Under the pieces are notes generated by a model. It made no database searches. It saw only the letters and a list, made by a program, of their open reading frames with translations, and was not told the DNA's origin. A stretch of 5,461 bases of DNA. It comes from an uncultured Oscillibacter sp. GTDB lineage: Bacteria; Bacillota; Clostridia; Oscillospirales; Oscillospiraceae. Where the stretch lies: NCBI GenBank assembly GCA_905233795.1, contig CAJOFP010000223.1, positions 1 to 5,461 of the forward strand, written 5' to 3'. The translations under genes and the position numbers were made by a program. Within the stretch, counting starts at the first letter, position 1. Each line of letters starts with the position of its first letter. Positions 1 to 5,163 of the stretch are shown in pieces.

Positions 1-1
1 T

Positions 2-217
2 TCTGAAAATAATAATAATCCAGCCGAACCGGATTTTAACTCCAATCCGGGCAACGATAACAACAATAACAATAATCCGCCGCCTCCCAATGAGGGAAAC
101 AATACGGACTTTTCAGGCAATCCCAATCCCCCAAGCGAAAACAATTACAATCCCCCGGAGATGCCTCTTGAAAACAATTACAACCCCCCGGACACGTCCG
201 ATAACCCCAATCTCTAG
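2..217 (+). CDS. C-terminal part of an Asn/Pro-rich low-complexity protein, 5' end outside window
   Basis: No function can be assigned. The visible 71 residues enter from the left edge and end at a TAG at 215-217. They are almost entirely Asn, Pro, Asp, Glu, Gly and Ser, with runs such as NNNN, NNNNNN and PPPP, and no hydrophobic or catalytic segment. Such sequence usually forms a disordered linker or tail, often in secreted or surface proteins, but no signal peptide or anchor can be seen here. Plus-strand coding is supported by an open frame of consistent composition, an in-frame tandem repeat (ENNYNPP at 137-157 and 170-190) and a strong terminator just downstream. The same frame resumes after the TAG as DSPRDNPPPLNEPGII and stops at TAA 266-268. 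This suggests the stop is a recent nonsense mutation or that the tail is decaying. A pseudogene is possible, since the upstream part is not visible. Confidence 0.55.
   Translation, partial: SENNNNPAEPDFNSNPGNDNNNNNNPPPPNEGNNTDFSGNPNPPSENNYNPPEMPLENNYNPPDTSDNPNL
137..202 (+). repeat. Two-copy 33-bp in-frame tandem repeat
   Basis: Two adjacent 33-bp (11-codon) units run from 137 to 169 and 170 to 202. They encode ENNYNPPEMPL and ENNYNPPDTSD. The first 23 or so bases of each unit are nearly identical, with one visible T/C difference in an Asn codon, and the ends have diverged. A looser relative of another part of the tail, NNPPPPNEG (near 74-100), reappears after the stop as DNPPPLNEPG (230-259). 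This suggests the whole tail grew by unit duplication. Repeats of this kind change copy number easily. Confidence 0.7.
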
Positions 218-298
218 GATAGTCCCCGTGATAATCCGCCTCCGCTGAATGAGCCCGGCATAATATAAAAAACAAATTAAATTAAAATTAAATTAAAA

Positions 299-349
299 TC
301 CGGCGAATATGAGATAAAAAAACGCTCATATTCGCCGGAAATCTTTTTT
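299..349 (+). terminator. Intrinsic terminator after the N/P-rich gene
   Basis: A perfect 15-bp inverted repeat (299-313 with 325-339) encloses an 11-nt A-rich loop and is followed by a six-T run at 344-349. This is a textbook Rho-independent terminator for plus-strand transcription. It closes the gene on the left and separates it from the degV promoter, whose -35 box begins 28 bases after the T run. The minus-strand side is also T-rich (the complement of 270-298), but no minus-strand gene ends there. Confidence 0.9.
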
Positions 350-376
350 ATTTTATCTTGTTTATCCCAAACGCTC

Positions 377-405
377 TTGACAGGGCTATAAAAAGAGAGT
401 AATAT
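377..405 (+). promoter_or_regulatory. Candidate sigma-A promoter P1 for degV
   Basis: A perfect -35 hexamer TTGACA (377-382) is followed after exactly 17 bases by TAATAT (400-405), which matches 4 of 6 bases of the -10 consensus. The start site would fall near 411-413, inside the palindrome at 410-426, giving a leader of about 110 nt before the degV ATG. The site lies directly after the upstream terminator and in the right orientation. Confidence 0.65.
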
Positions 406-409
406 AAAA

Positions 410-426
410 ATAGTTTTCAAAACTAT
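410..426. promoter_or_regulatory. 17-nt perfect palindrome, candidate operator of degV
   Basis: ATAGTTTTCAAAACTAT has 8-bp arms around one central base. It overlaps the expected start site of the upstream promoter (377-405) and ends one base before the extended -10 element at 428-436. A bound dimeric repressor could therefore block both. The AGTTT...AAACT arrangement is of the kind bound by winged-helix dimers such as MarR-family regulators. The streptococcal fatty-acid regulator FabT binds a longer AGTTTGA...TCAAACT-type site, so the resemblance is only partial. No regulator gene is visible in the window. Confidence 0.5.
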
Positions 427-427
427 G

Positions 428-436
428 TGATATAAT
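428..436 (+). promoter_or_regulatory. Candidate extended -10 promoter P2 for degV
   Basis: TGATATAAT is a perfect extended -10 (TGn followed by consensus TATAAT at 431-436). There is no recognisable -35 at 16-18 bases upstream, which extended -10 promoters can tolerate. The start would be near 443, with a leader of about 79 nt. The surrounding DNA is very AT-rich, so a chance match is possible. The TG dinucleotide and the adjoining palindrome make it better than the other TATAAT strings nearby. Confidence 0.45.
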
Positions 437-521
437 ATACGGATGATAAAAGTATACTATCATGTTATATTATTATAATTCTTAATTTTTATATAATTTA
501 TATTATAAGGAGCGTTGCGCG

Positions 522-1361
522 ATGTGGAGTATTGTCAGCGACAGCAGCTGCGATCTGCGGAACAGCGATTTTAAAAGCGATACGATCCATTTTGAGACGG
601 CTCCCCTGCGGATTCGCGTGGGGGAACAGGAATTTATTGATAATGACGAACTGAAAACGGCGGAATTAATAAAAGCTATGCGGGATTCCAAAGCGGCCTC
701 TTCCACGTCCTGTCCGTCGCCCGCCGCATACGCCCGCGCTTTCGCCAAGGCGGATCAGACAATCTGTTTCACGATTTCCGGCAATTTGTCCGGCAGTTAC
801 AACGCGGCGTTACAGGGTCGGGAACTGGCGCTTGAATCGCACCCGGACAAACAAATCTGCGTGATCGACTCGAAATCCACGGCGGGCGCGATGGTTTTAT
901 TAATCCGCAAGGCGAAAGCCTTAATCGAAGCCGGCGTCGGACAATTCAATGAAATCTGTGACGAATTGCGGACTTATCAGGCGTCTCTGCGTACCTGTTT
1001 CACGCTGGAAAGCTATGATAATTTAATCAAAAATGGCCGTATGCGTCCTTTAGTCGGGACTTTACTGCATACGCTGGGCATTCATGTCATTGCCGTGGGG
1101 ACTTCCGAGGGTAAAATTCAGGTCATCGGCAAAGCCCGCGGGGAGGATAAAACCCGTAAATTTATTGTCAATTCCATGGCGGGAAGTAAAGACTGTACCG
1201 GCGCGAAAGTGTTAATCCATCACTGTGAAAATTTAACCGGCGCGGTGAAATTAAAAGAATTAATTTTAAAAGAACTGCCCGTCAAAAGCGTGGAAATCGC
1301 GGCCTGTCGCGGCTTGACAAGTTTTTACGCTATGGAAAAGGGGCTCATCGTGGGATATTAA
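522..1361 (+). CDS. DegV family protein (putative fatty-acid-binding protein)
   Basis: This 279-residue protein is full length for the DegV family. Characterised members (FakB) bind a fatty acid and present it to the kinase FakA, which feeds acyl-phosphate to phospholipid synthesis in the cytoplasm. Family landmarks are visible in order: the N-terminal VSDSSCDL (5-12), TSCPSP (62-67), ISGNLSGSYNAA (85-96), VIDSKSTAGAM (114-124), LESYDNLIKNGRM (162-174) and KARGEDKTR (204-212). The start is set by AAGGAG at 507-512, nine bases before the ATG. The C-terminus reads ACRGLTSFYAMEKGLIVGY and lacks the H-x-GPG-like segment found near the end of many DegV proteins, including the conserved His of FakB. 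The lipid ligand, or any link to a FakA-type kinase, is therefore uncertain. The gene stands alone between a terminator with promoters upstream and a terminator downstream, so it is probably monocistronic. Family assignment is secure; the function is inferred. Confidence 0.92.
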   Translation: MWSIVSDSSCDLRNSDFKSDTIHFETAPLRIRVGEQEFIDNDELKTAELIKAMRDSKAASSTSCPSPAAYARAFAKADQTICFTISGNLSGSYNAALQGRELALESHPDKQICVIDSKSTAGAMVLLIRKAKALIEAGVGQFNEICDELRTYQASLRTCFTLESYDNLIKNGRMRPLVGTLLHTLGIHVIAVGTSEGKIQVIGKARGEDKTRKFIVNSMAGSKDCTGAKVLIHHCENLTGAVKLKELILKELPVKSVEIAACRGLTSFYAMEKGLIVGY

Positions 1362-1399
1362 TCATTTAAAATATAAATTTAAATATAAAAATAATATAA

Positions 1400-1443
1400 A
1401 AACGCGAATCCGGCTGATTATTTTTATGCCGCGATTCGCGTTT
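1400..1443. terminator. Bidirectional intrinsic terminator between degV and the kinase operon
   Basis: An 11-bp stem (1400-1410 with 1433-1443) continues through CGGC/GCCG (1411-1414 with 1428-1431) with a single bulged base at 1432, and closes on a 13-nt loop. It lies between the convergent ends of degV (stop at 1361) and the kinase (stop at 1450-1452). On the plus strand it is followed by a broken T-rich stretch (1441-1459). On the minus strand the T-rich tail is stronger, corresponding to the A-rich stretch from about 1384 to 1402. One hairpin thus serves both transcription units. Confidence 0.88.
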
Positions 1444-1449
1444 CTATAT

Positions 1450-2985
1450 TTATTTTTTATATTCCACAAGTTCCTGCATTTGATCCCACAGGCCATCCAG
1501 ACATTCAATCGCCCGGACATATAACGCGTATTTTTTATTATAAATCTCGGCTTTGGACTTGTCCGGTTGAATCACAGGCGAAAATGACGCCATATGTTCA
1601 ATCGCCTGATCTAAAGAATCATATTCGCCCGTGGCCGCCGCCGCCGCTATCGCGCAACCCAGCGCGCCCGTCTCATTCGCCTGTAACGTCTCGACAGGCG
1701 TCTGCATGACATCCGCGAACATATGCGCCCATACGTCGGCCCGCGCCGCGCCGCCCGCCAATCGAATCACGGACGGCTTTTTCTCCCGCGTTTTCATTAA
1801 TCTCTCATAATGATAACGATGACAGAATGTCACGCCCTCAAATATGCTTCTTGCCAAATGCTCCCGCGTATGCGCCGCGCTCATGCCGATAAAACAGCCT
1901 TTCGCGTTCGGATGAACATTCGACGCCATGAGAAACGGCAAAAATATCGGGACAAACTCTTCCGGCGCTATACTCTCCACACTGTCGTCCAACAGATCAT
2001 ATACGCTTTCTCCGGTAGATTTTACTTGTTGTTCCAGTTCCGGGATAATTTGTTTAATAAACCAAGTTAAATTTCCCGCCGAAGTCGGCGACGATTCCTC
2101 GATTAAATAATAGCCCGGCAACGCGAATAAAGAATTCATCTGGACAGCGCCGTCTAAAACCGGTTCTTTGCGTATATATTCATTAATCGACCAAGTCCCG
2201 GCGATCATGCAGATTTTATCCGGGTCCGTGACGCCCGCCGCGATTGCGCACGCGTTTATATCAAACATCCCGCCGATCACCGGCGTTCCGGCTTTCAGAC
2301 CGCATTTCGCCGCCGCTTCTTCCGTGATATAACCGCAAATCTCACTTGCGCGGCATAACGGCGGCAACGCGTCAAATATATCCTCAATCCCGTATAATTT
2401 TAATAAATCTCTATCAAATTCGCCGGTTTTTAAATTCATCAAGCCCGATCCAGAATAATCCGTGATCTCCGCTTTCGCCTCGCCGGTCAATCTATATCTT
2501 ATATAATCCTTGCACTCGAATATATATTTTATATTTTTATAACTTTCCGGCTCGTGATCTTTCAGCCACGCCAACAACGCCGACGGCTGACACGACATAA
2601 TATGCTGACAGGATAAATTAAACGCCTGATTTTCAATCCCGTTTTCTTTCCAGTCTTTCACATACCGCCAAGCGCGATTGTCCGTCGAAATAATCCCGTT
2701 ACGAGTAGGTTTATCGTCTTTACCCCATAAATATAAGCCTTTGCCGTGTCCCGATATGCCCAGTCCGGCGACATCCGACGCCGCGACGCCCGTTTCTTTC
2801 AATACTTCCCGGATTACTTCACAATTCGCGTCCCACATTTCCTCCATATCGCGCTCGATAAAACCCGGTTTCAGCGCTATAGATTTTGTCGAAATCCCGT
2901 AAGCGCCGATTTCTTTTCCGGTATTATCAAACAAAGCCGCTTTAGTCGCCGTGCCGCCGTTGTCCAGACCGATATAATAGCGCAT
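1450..2985 (-). CDS. FGGY-family carbohydrate kinase, L-xylulokinase-like
   Basis: This 511-residue ATP-dependent sugar kinase is full length for the FGGY family. The first phosphate-binding loop is IGLDNGGTATKAALFD (5-20). A substrate-side motif GISGHGKGLYL lies at 76-86. The probable catalytic base is Asp242 in GGMFDINA (238-245), followed by the nucleotide-side motifs GTWSINEY (263-270), LAGGAARADVW (409-419) and ETGALGCAIAAA (438-449). Several stretches recall E. coli L-xylulokinase (LyxK): GLDxGG at the start, GKGL followed by DKP, WLKDHEPE (140-147), GGxFD, and SPTSAGNL (299-306). The preferred sugar may be a ketopentose such as L-xylulose, or a related ketose acid, but specificity cannot be read with confidence. 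GAGGA lies four bases before the ATG, with a second purine-rich AAGGAA further out. It is the last gene of the minus-strand set and would phosphorylate the product of the upstream enzymes for entry to central metabolism. Confidence 0.93.
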   Translation of the reverse strand: MRYYIGLDNGGTATKAALFDNTGKEIGAYGISTKSIALKPGFIERDMEEMWDANCEVIREVLKETGVAASDVAGLGISGHGKGLYLWGKDDKPTRNGIISTDNRAWRYVKDWKENGIENQAFNLSCQHIMSCQPSALLAWLKDHEPESYKNIKYIFECKDYIRYRLTGEAKAEITDYSGSGLMNLKTGEFDRDLLKLYGIEDIFDALPPLCRASEICGYITEEAAAKCGLKAGTPVIGGMFDINACAIAAGVTDPDKICMIAGTWSINEYIRKEPVLDGAVQMNSLFALPGYYLIEESSPTSAGNLTWFIKQIIPELEQQVKSTGESVYDLLDDSVESIAPEEFVPIFLPFLMASNVHPNAKGCFIGMSAAHTREHLARSIFEGVTFCHRYHYERLMKTREKKPSVIRLAGGAARADVWAHMFADVMQTPVETLQANETGALGCAIAAAAATGEYDSLDQAIEHMASFSPVIQPDKSKAEIYNKKYALYVRAIECLDGLWDQMQELVEYKK

Positions 2986-3012
2986 ATTTTCCTCATTTCC
3001 TTTTTTAATAAT

Positions 3013-3060
3013 CCCCGCCCATATTTATTATATTAATCATATATAATCATACGGACGGGG
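3013..3060 (-). other. GC-clamped intergenic hairpin between dehydrogenase and kinase genes
   Basis: In the minus-strand RNA, 3060-3049 pairs with 3024-3013 to form a stem of about 12 bp: CCCCG/CGGGG at the base, two further C-G pairs, then AT pairs, around an AT-rich loop of about 24 nt. The two imperfect positions (3018/3055 and 3021/3052) are G-U wobbles in minus-strand RNA but A-C mismatches in plus-strand RNA. The fold therefore suits the operon transcript. No U-tract follows on the minus strand (the next bases are AUUAUUAAAAAAGG), so it is unlikely to be a strong terminator. A role in mRNA processing, stability or tuning kinase expression is more plausible. Confidence 0.6.
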
Positions 3061-3075
3061 AATTTTTATCCCGTT

Positions 3076-4044
3076 TTATTCCAAATCCCGGCCTATATCT
3101 TTACCGTCCAAGAAGTCCGCCGCGATGTCAATCGCCTTCGCGTACATGGACCATAACGCGTCCTCCGTTTGCGCGGCGACATGGGGCGTCAAAATCACGT
3201 TATCCAGTCCGATCAACGGCGAATCCGCCGGCAACGGCTCTTGCGCGTACACATCCAGACCCGCGCCCAGAATCCGATTATCTTTCAACGCCTGATATAA
3301 CGCGTCCTCGTCGATAATATTCCCCCGCGCCGTACACACAATCACGGCGTCTTTCTTCATTAAATTTAATTTCTCCGCGTTTACTAAATTATGCGCTTCC
3401 GGCGTGTACGGAATATGAATGCTGATCGCGTCGGCTTCTTTAAATAATTCATCCAATTCCACTTTCCGCGCTCCCGCCGCTTCACACGCTTCCGCCGATA
3501 AAAACGGATCATACGCCAAAATTTCAACATCCCAGCCCTTAAACAATCCGGCCAGCAATCTTGAAATCATACCGAATCCGAGCAAGCCTAATTTTTTGCC
3601 TTTCATGCCGCCGCCGACATTTTTAGGCCCCCATTTGCCCGAATTGACCACATAACGATTGGCGATTAATTGCCGTTTCGCCGCCATAATCATAGCGAAC
3701 GCCATTTCCGCCACGGCTTGCGCGTTCGCGCCTGTCGTCCGGGCAATCGCAATCCCGCTCGCGCTCGCGTCCGGCAGATTCACGGCCTCAAATCCCACGC
3801 CGTAGCGAATTAAAATCCTGACATTATCCTGAATTTTCTCAAAAATATTTTTATCATATTTATCTACATCAATAATGCCCGCGTCGGCGTCTTTTAACGC
3901 CGCAATCGCGCCTTCCGGCGTGAACGGCGTCTGCGGCGCCCAGATATATTCCAGACCGCGTTCCGCCGCGTAATTTTTGGCGCGTTCGTTCATTATATCA
4001 TATAATTCCGAATGCGCGCCGTATAAACTTACCAGTTTTTTCAT
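3076..4044 (-). CDS. D-isomer-specific 2-hydroxyacid dehydrogenase (phosphoglycerate-dehydrogenase-like)
   Basis: This 322-residue NAD(P)-dependent enzyme should interconvert a 2-hydroxy acid and a 2-keto acid in the cytoplasm. The split catalytic domain carries LIRYGVGFEAVNL (78-90) and TTGANAQAVAEMAFAMI (103-119), both typical of SerA-like members. The Rossmann fold begins GLLGFGMISR (153-162), and Asp179 in AYDPF sits at the end of the second strand, which favours NAD over NADP. The catalytic triad is in place: Arg240 in TARGNIIDE, Glu269 in DVYAQEPL and His288 in LTPHVAAQT. AGGGA lies seven bases before the ATG. The gene follows the amidohydrolase after 37 bases, so the two are almost certainly cotranscribed. 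SerA itself is unlikely: the protein lacks a C-terminal ACT domain and sits in a sugar-uptake cluster. A sugar-acid substrate is inferred from context only. Confidence 0.92.
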   Translation of the reverse strand: MKKLVSLYGAHSELYDIMNERAKNYAAERGLEYIWAPQTPFTPEGAIAALKDADAGIIDVDKYDKNIFEKIQDNVRILIRYGVGFEAVNLPDASASGIAIARTTGANAQAVAEMAFAMIMAAKRQLIANRYVVNSGKWGPKNVGGGMKGKKLGLLGFGMISRLLAGLFKGWDVEILAYDPFLSAEACEAAGARKVELDELFKEADAISIHIPYTPEAHNLVNAEKLNLMKKDAVIVCTARGNIIDEDALYQALKDNRILGAGLDVYAQEPLPADSPLIGLDNVILTPHVAAQTEDALWSMYAKAIDIAADFLDGKDIGRDLE

Positions 4045-4081
4045 ATTTCATTCCCTTTCGTGAGAATATTTATTTATAATA

Positions 4082-5005
4082 TTAACTTTTTTCCGGGAAA
4101 TAAACCTCTTTCGCGTTATTATAAAAAATATCGGCTTTTTCCTCTTCATTAAATACGCCGGTCTGCTCCAGATAATCCGTCAAATGTTCGTAACTGTCTT
4201 GAGTAGCGGCGAACGGCGCGTCCGTACCCCACATGAGTTTCTTAGGCGTCACTATATCCGCCGCGATTTTCAAATAAGCGCACGTTTCAGGATACGGATA
4301 AGCATCCGGCTTCATAATCTTCGGCATGGCCGCTATATCAAACCAGATATTCGCCTGTTTTAATATTTCCAGTTCCGCCATCCATTCGCGTTTCTTTTCC
4401 CGCGCCGGAGCCAATAAATGACAGATTACAATCTTCAAATCCGGGCAGCGATCCGCGACGCGCATTAACGCCACTGTCTGGTGACTTTCCATCTCAATGC
4501 CGCCCACGTCCAGCGCGACCACGCCTTTATGACGTTCAATTAATTTATAAATTTCCATCATGCGTTCGCCGGACAAATCAAACGGATCATGACAGCCCAT
4601 CAGTCCGCCGCCGGAACTGACTTCAAATTTCACCAGATGAAATTTCTTCTCCCACAAAAATCTCTCCAGCGCGTTTATATGATTCGTGGCGAACGGGTCC
4701 ACTTCGCACGACGGGCAGAAACGATCCGGATATTTTTCCAGTAATTCCTCGTGATAAATATTCTGAAATCCGTACATGCTCCCGTTCATCAAAACAGCGC
4801 GTTCGACATCATTGCGATCCATGATTTTCAACGCCTGTTCCGCCGTGAAATTCTCGTCGCCGTAATCGCCGTTTGTCGGCAGTAACTGAAATTCCTCTCC
4901 GTTGCCCCATCTCGCCCGGCCTCCGCCGACGGCGCGTAATTCTCCCCGGCGGCAATAGCCCGCGATAATCTTCGCCAAATGCAAATGCGCGTCAATTTTC
5001 TTCAT
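4082..5005 (-). CDS. Amidohydrolase-family TIM-barrel metal-dependent hydrolase (amidohydrolase 2 type)
   Basis: This 307-residue protein has the layout of amidohydrolase-2 (COG2159-like) enzymes, which include lactonases, hydratases and nonoxidative decarboxylases acting on ring or acid substrates. It opens with the metal-binding DAHLHL (5-10; His7 and His9). Later come VICHLLAP (193-200; His196) and MWGTDAPF (258-265; Asp262), followed by IFYNNAKEVYF (293-303), the usual closing motif. The strand that often ends in a His (H-x-G) here reads VALDVGG (163-169), with Asp166 or the later His175 (in ESHQT) as possible substitutes, so metal coordination may differ from better-known members. The N-terminal loop (15-50) is long and basic/Gly-rich. 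The start is well supported by GGAGG seven bases upstream. Between a sugar permease and a 2-hydroxyacid dehydrogenase, a lactonase or decarboxylase role on a sugar acid is plausible, but this is inference. Confidence 0.85.
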   Translation of the reverse strand: MKKIDAHLHLAKIIAGYCRRGELRAVGGGRARWGNGEEFQLLPTNGDYGDENFTAEQALKIMDRNDVERAVLMNGSMYGFQNIYHEELLEKYPDRFCPSCEVDPFATNHINALERFLWEKKFHLVKFEVSSGGGLMGCHDPFDLSGERMMEIYKLIERHKGVVALDVGGIEMESHQTVALMRVADRCPDLKIVICHLLAPAREKKREWMAELEILKQANIWFDIAAMPKIMKPDAYPYPETCAYLKIAADIVTPKKLMWGTDAPFAATQDSYEHLTDYLEQTGVFNEEEKADIFYNNAKEVYFPEKS

Positions 5006-5077
5006 ATTACGCCCTCCCGCGTATTCAAATTTTACCGCGTTTTATTTATATATAATATTATAATATAAAATATCTCC

Positions 5078-5105
5078 TCCCCCGCCGCCGTGACGCGCCG
5101 GGGGA
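5078..5105 (-). other. GC-rich hairpin in the leader of the amidohydrolase gene
   Basis: In a run of almost pure AT sequence, 5078-5088 pairs with 5095-5105 through A-U, five G-C pairs, one further G-C pair, one mismatch (5085/5098; G-G in minus-strand RNA) and three more G-C pairs, closing on a 6-nt loop. No U-tract follows on the minus strand; the next bases are GGAGAUAUUUUAUAUU. It sits about 20 nt downstream of the start predicted from the internal promoter at 5133-5161. It could stabilise the 5' end of the amidohydrolase-dehydrogenase-kinase mRNA, or mark a processing site on read-through transcripts from the permease gene. Confidence 0.6.
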
Positions 5106-5114
5106 TTTGATATA

Positions 5115-5132
5115 ATTTATAATATTATAAAT
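5115..5132. promoter_or_regulatory. 18-nt AT palindrome at the internal promoter start site
   Basis: ATTTATAATATTATAAAT is a perfect 18-nt palindrome directly abutting the -10 box of the minus-strand promoter at 5133-5161 and covering its predicted start near 5126. Its core TATAATATTATA recurs at 5051-5062 on the other side of the GC-rich hairpin. It could be an operator. However, the spacer consists of A and T almost throughout, so palindromes arise easily by chance. Confidence 0.3.
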
Positions 5133-5161
5133 ATTATATAATATTATCCGGCTGTTATCAA
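5133..5161 (-). promoter_or_regulatory. Candidate internal sigma-A promoter for the three catabolic genes
   Basis: Read on the minus strand, TTGATA (5161-5156) is followed after exactly 17 bases by a perfect TATAAT (5138-5133), giving 11 of 12 consensus positions with ideal spacing. It lies just after the permease stop codon. The start would be near 5126, with a leader of about 120 nt before the amidohydrolase ATG. If active, it lets amidohydrolase, dehydrogenase and kinase be expressed without the transporter. The AT-rich context raises the chance of a false match, but the spacing and the partly GC spacer are in its favour. Confidence 0.6.
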
Positions 5162-5163
5162 TA

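Noticed and set aside
36..275. Minus-strand open frame encoding a Cys/Tyr/Asp-rich 79-residue peptide
   Set aside because: It starts at a TTG with no ribosome binding site and is the complement of the low-complexity N/P-rich tail, whose repetitive codons generate the Cys and Tyr runs. The plus-strand terminator supports coding on the other strand.
443..463. AGTATACT (451-458) and ATGATA...TATCAT (443-448/458-463) as operators
   Set aside because: Short, with different centres of symmetry and no clear promoter overlap beyond P2's start; chance is likely in this composition.
474..497. Further TATAAT strings upstream of degV (474-479 and 492-497)
   Set aside because: No -35 or TGn element at proper spacing; they are expected in such AT-rich DNA and lie very close to the ribosome binding site.
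503..748. Minus-strand open frame overlapping the start of degV
   Set aside because: It is antisense to a clear DegV protein, has no family motifs, and its start lies within conserved degV codons.
1810..2110. Overlapping plus-strand open frames inside the kinase gene
   Set aside because: They are frame shadows of a well-supported FGGY kinase, are mutually overlapping and show no family motifs.
2678..3036. Plus-strand open frames over the kinase 5' end and its leader
   Set aside because: They run antisense through the phosphate-binding loop region of the kinase and across the intergenic hairpin; composition is not protein-like.
3013..3075. Hairpin plus AATTTTTAT read as a plus-strand terminator
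   Set aside because: No plus-strand gene precedes it, and two stem positions are A-C mismatches on that strand while being G-U pairs on the other.
3419..3655. Plus-strand open frame inside the dehydrogenase gene
   Set aside because: It is antisense to the Rossmann-fold region, without motifs or a ribosome binding site.
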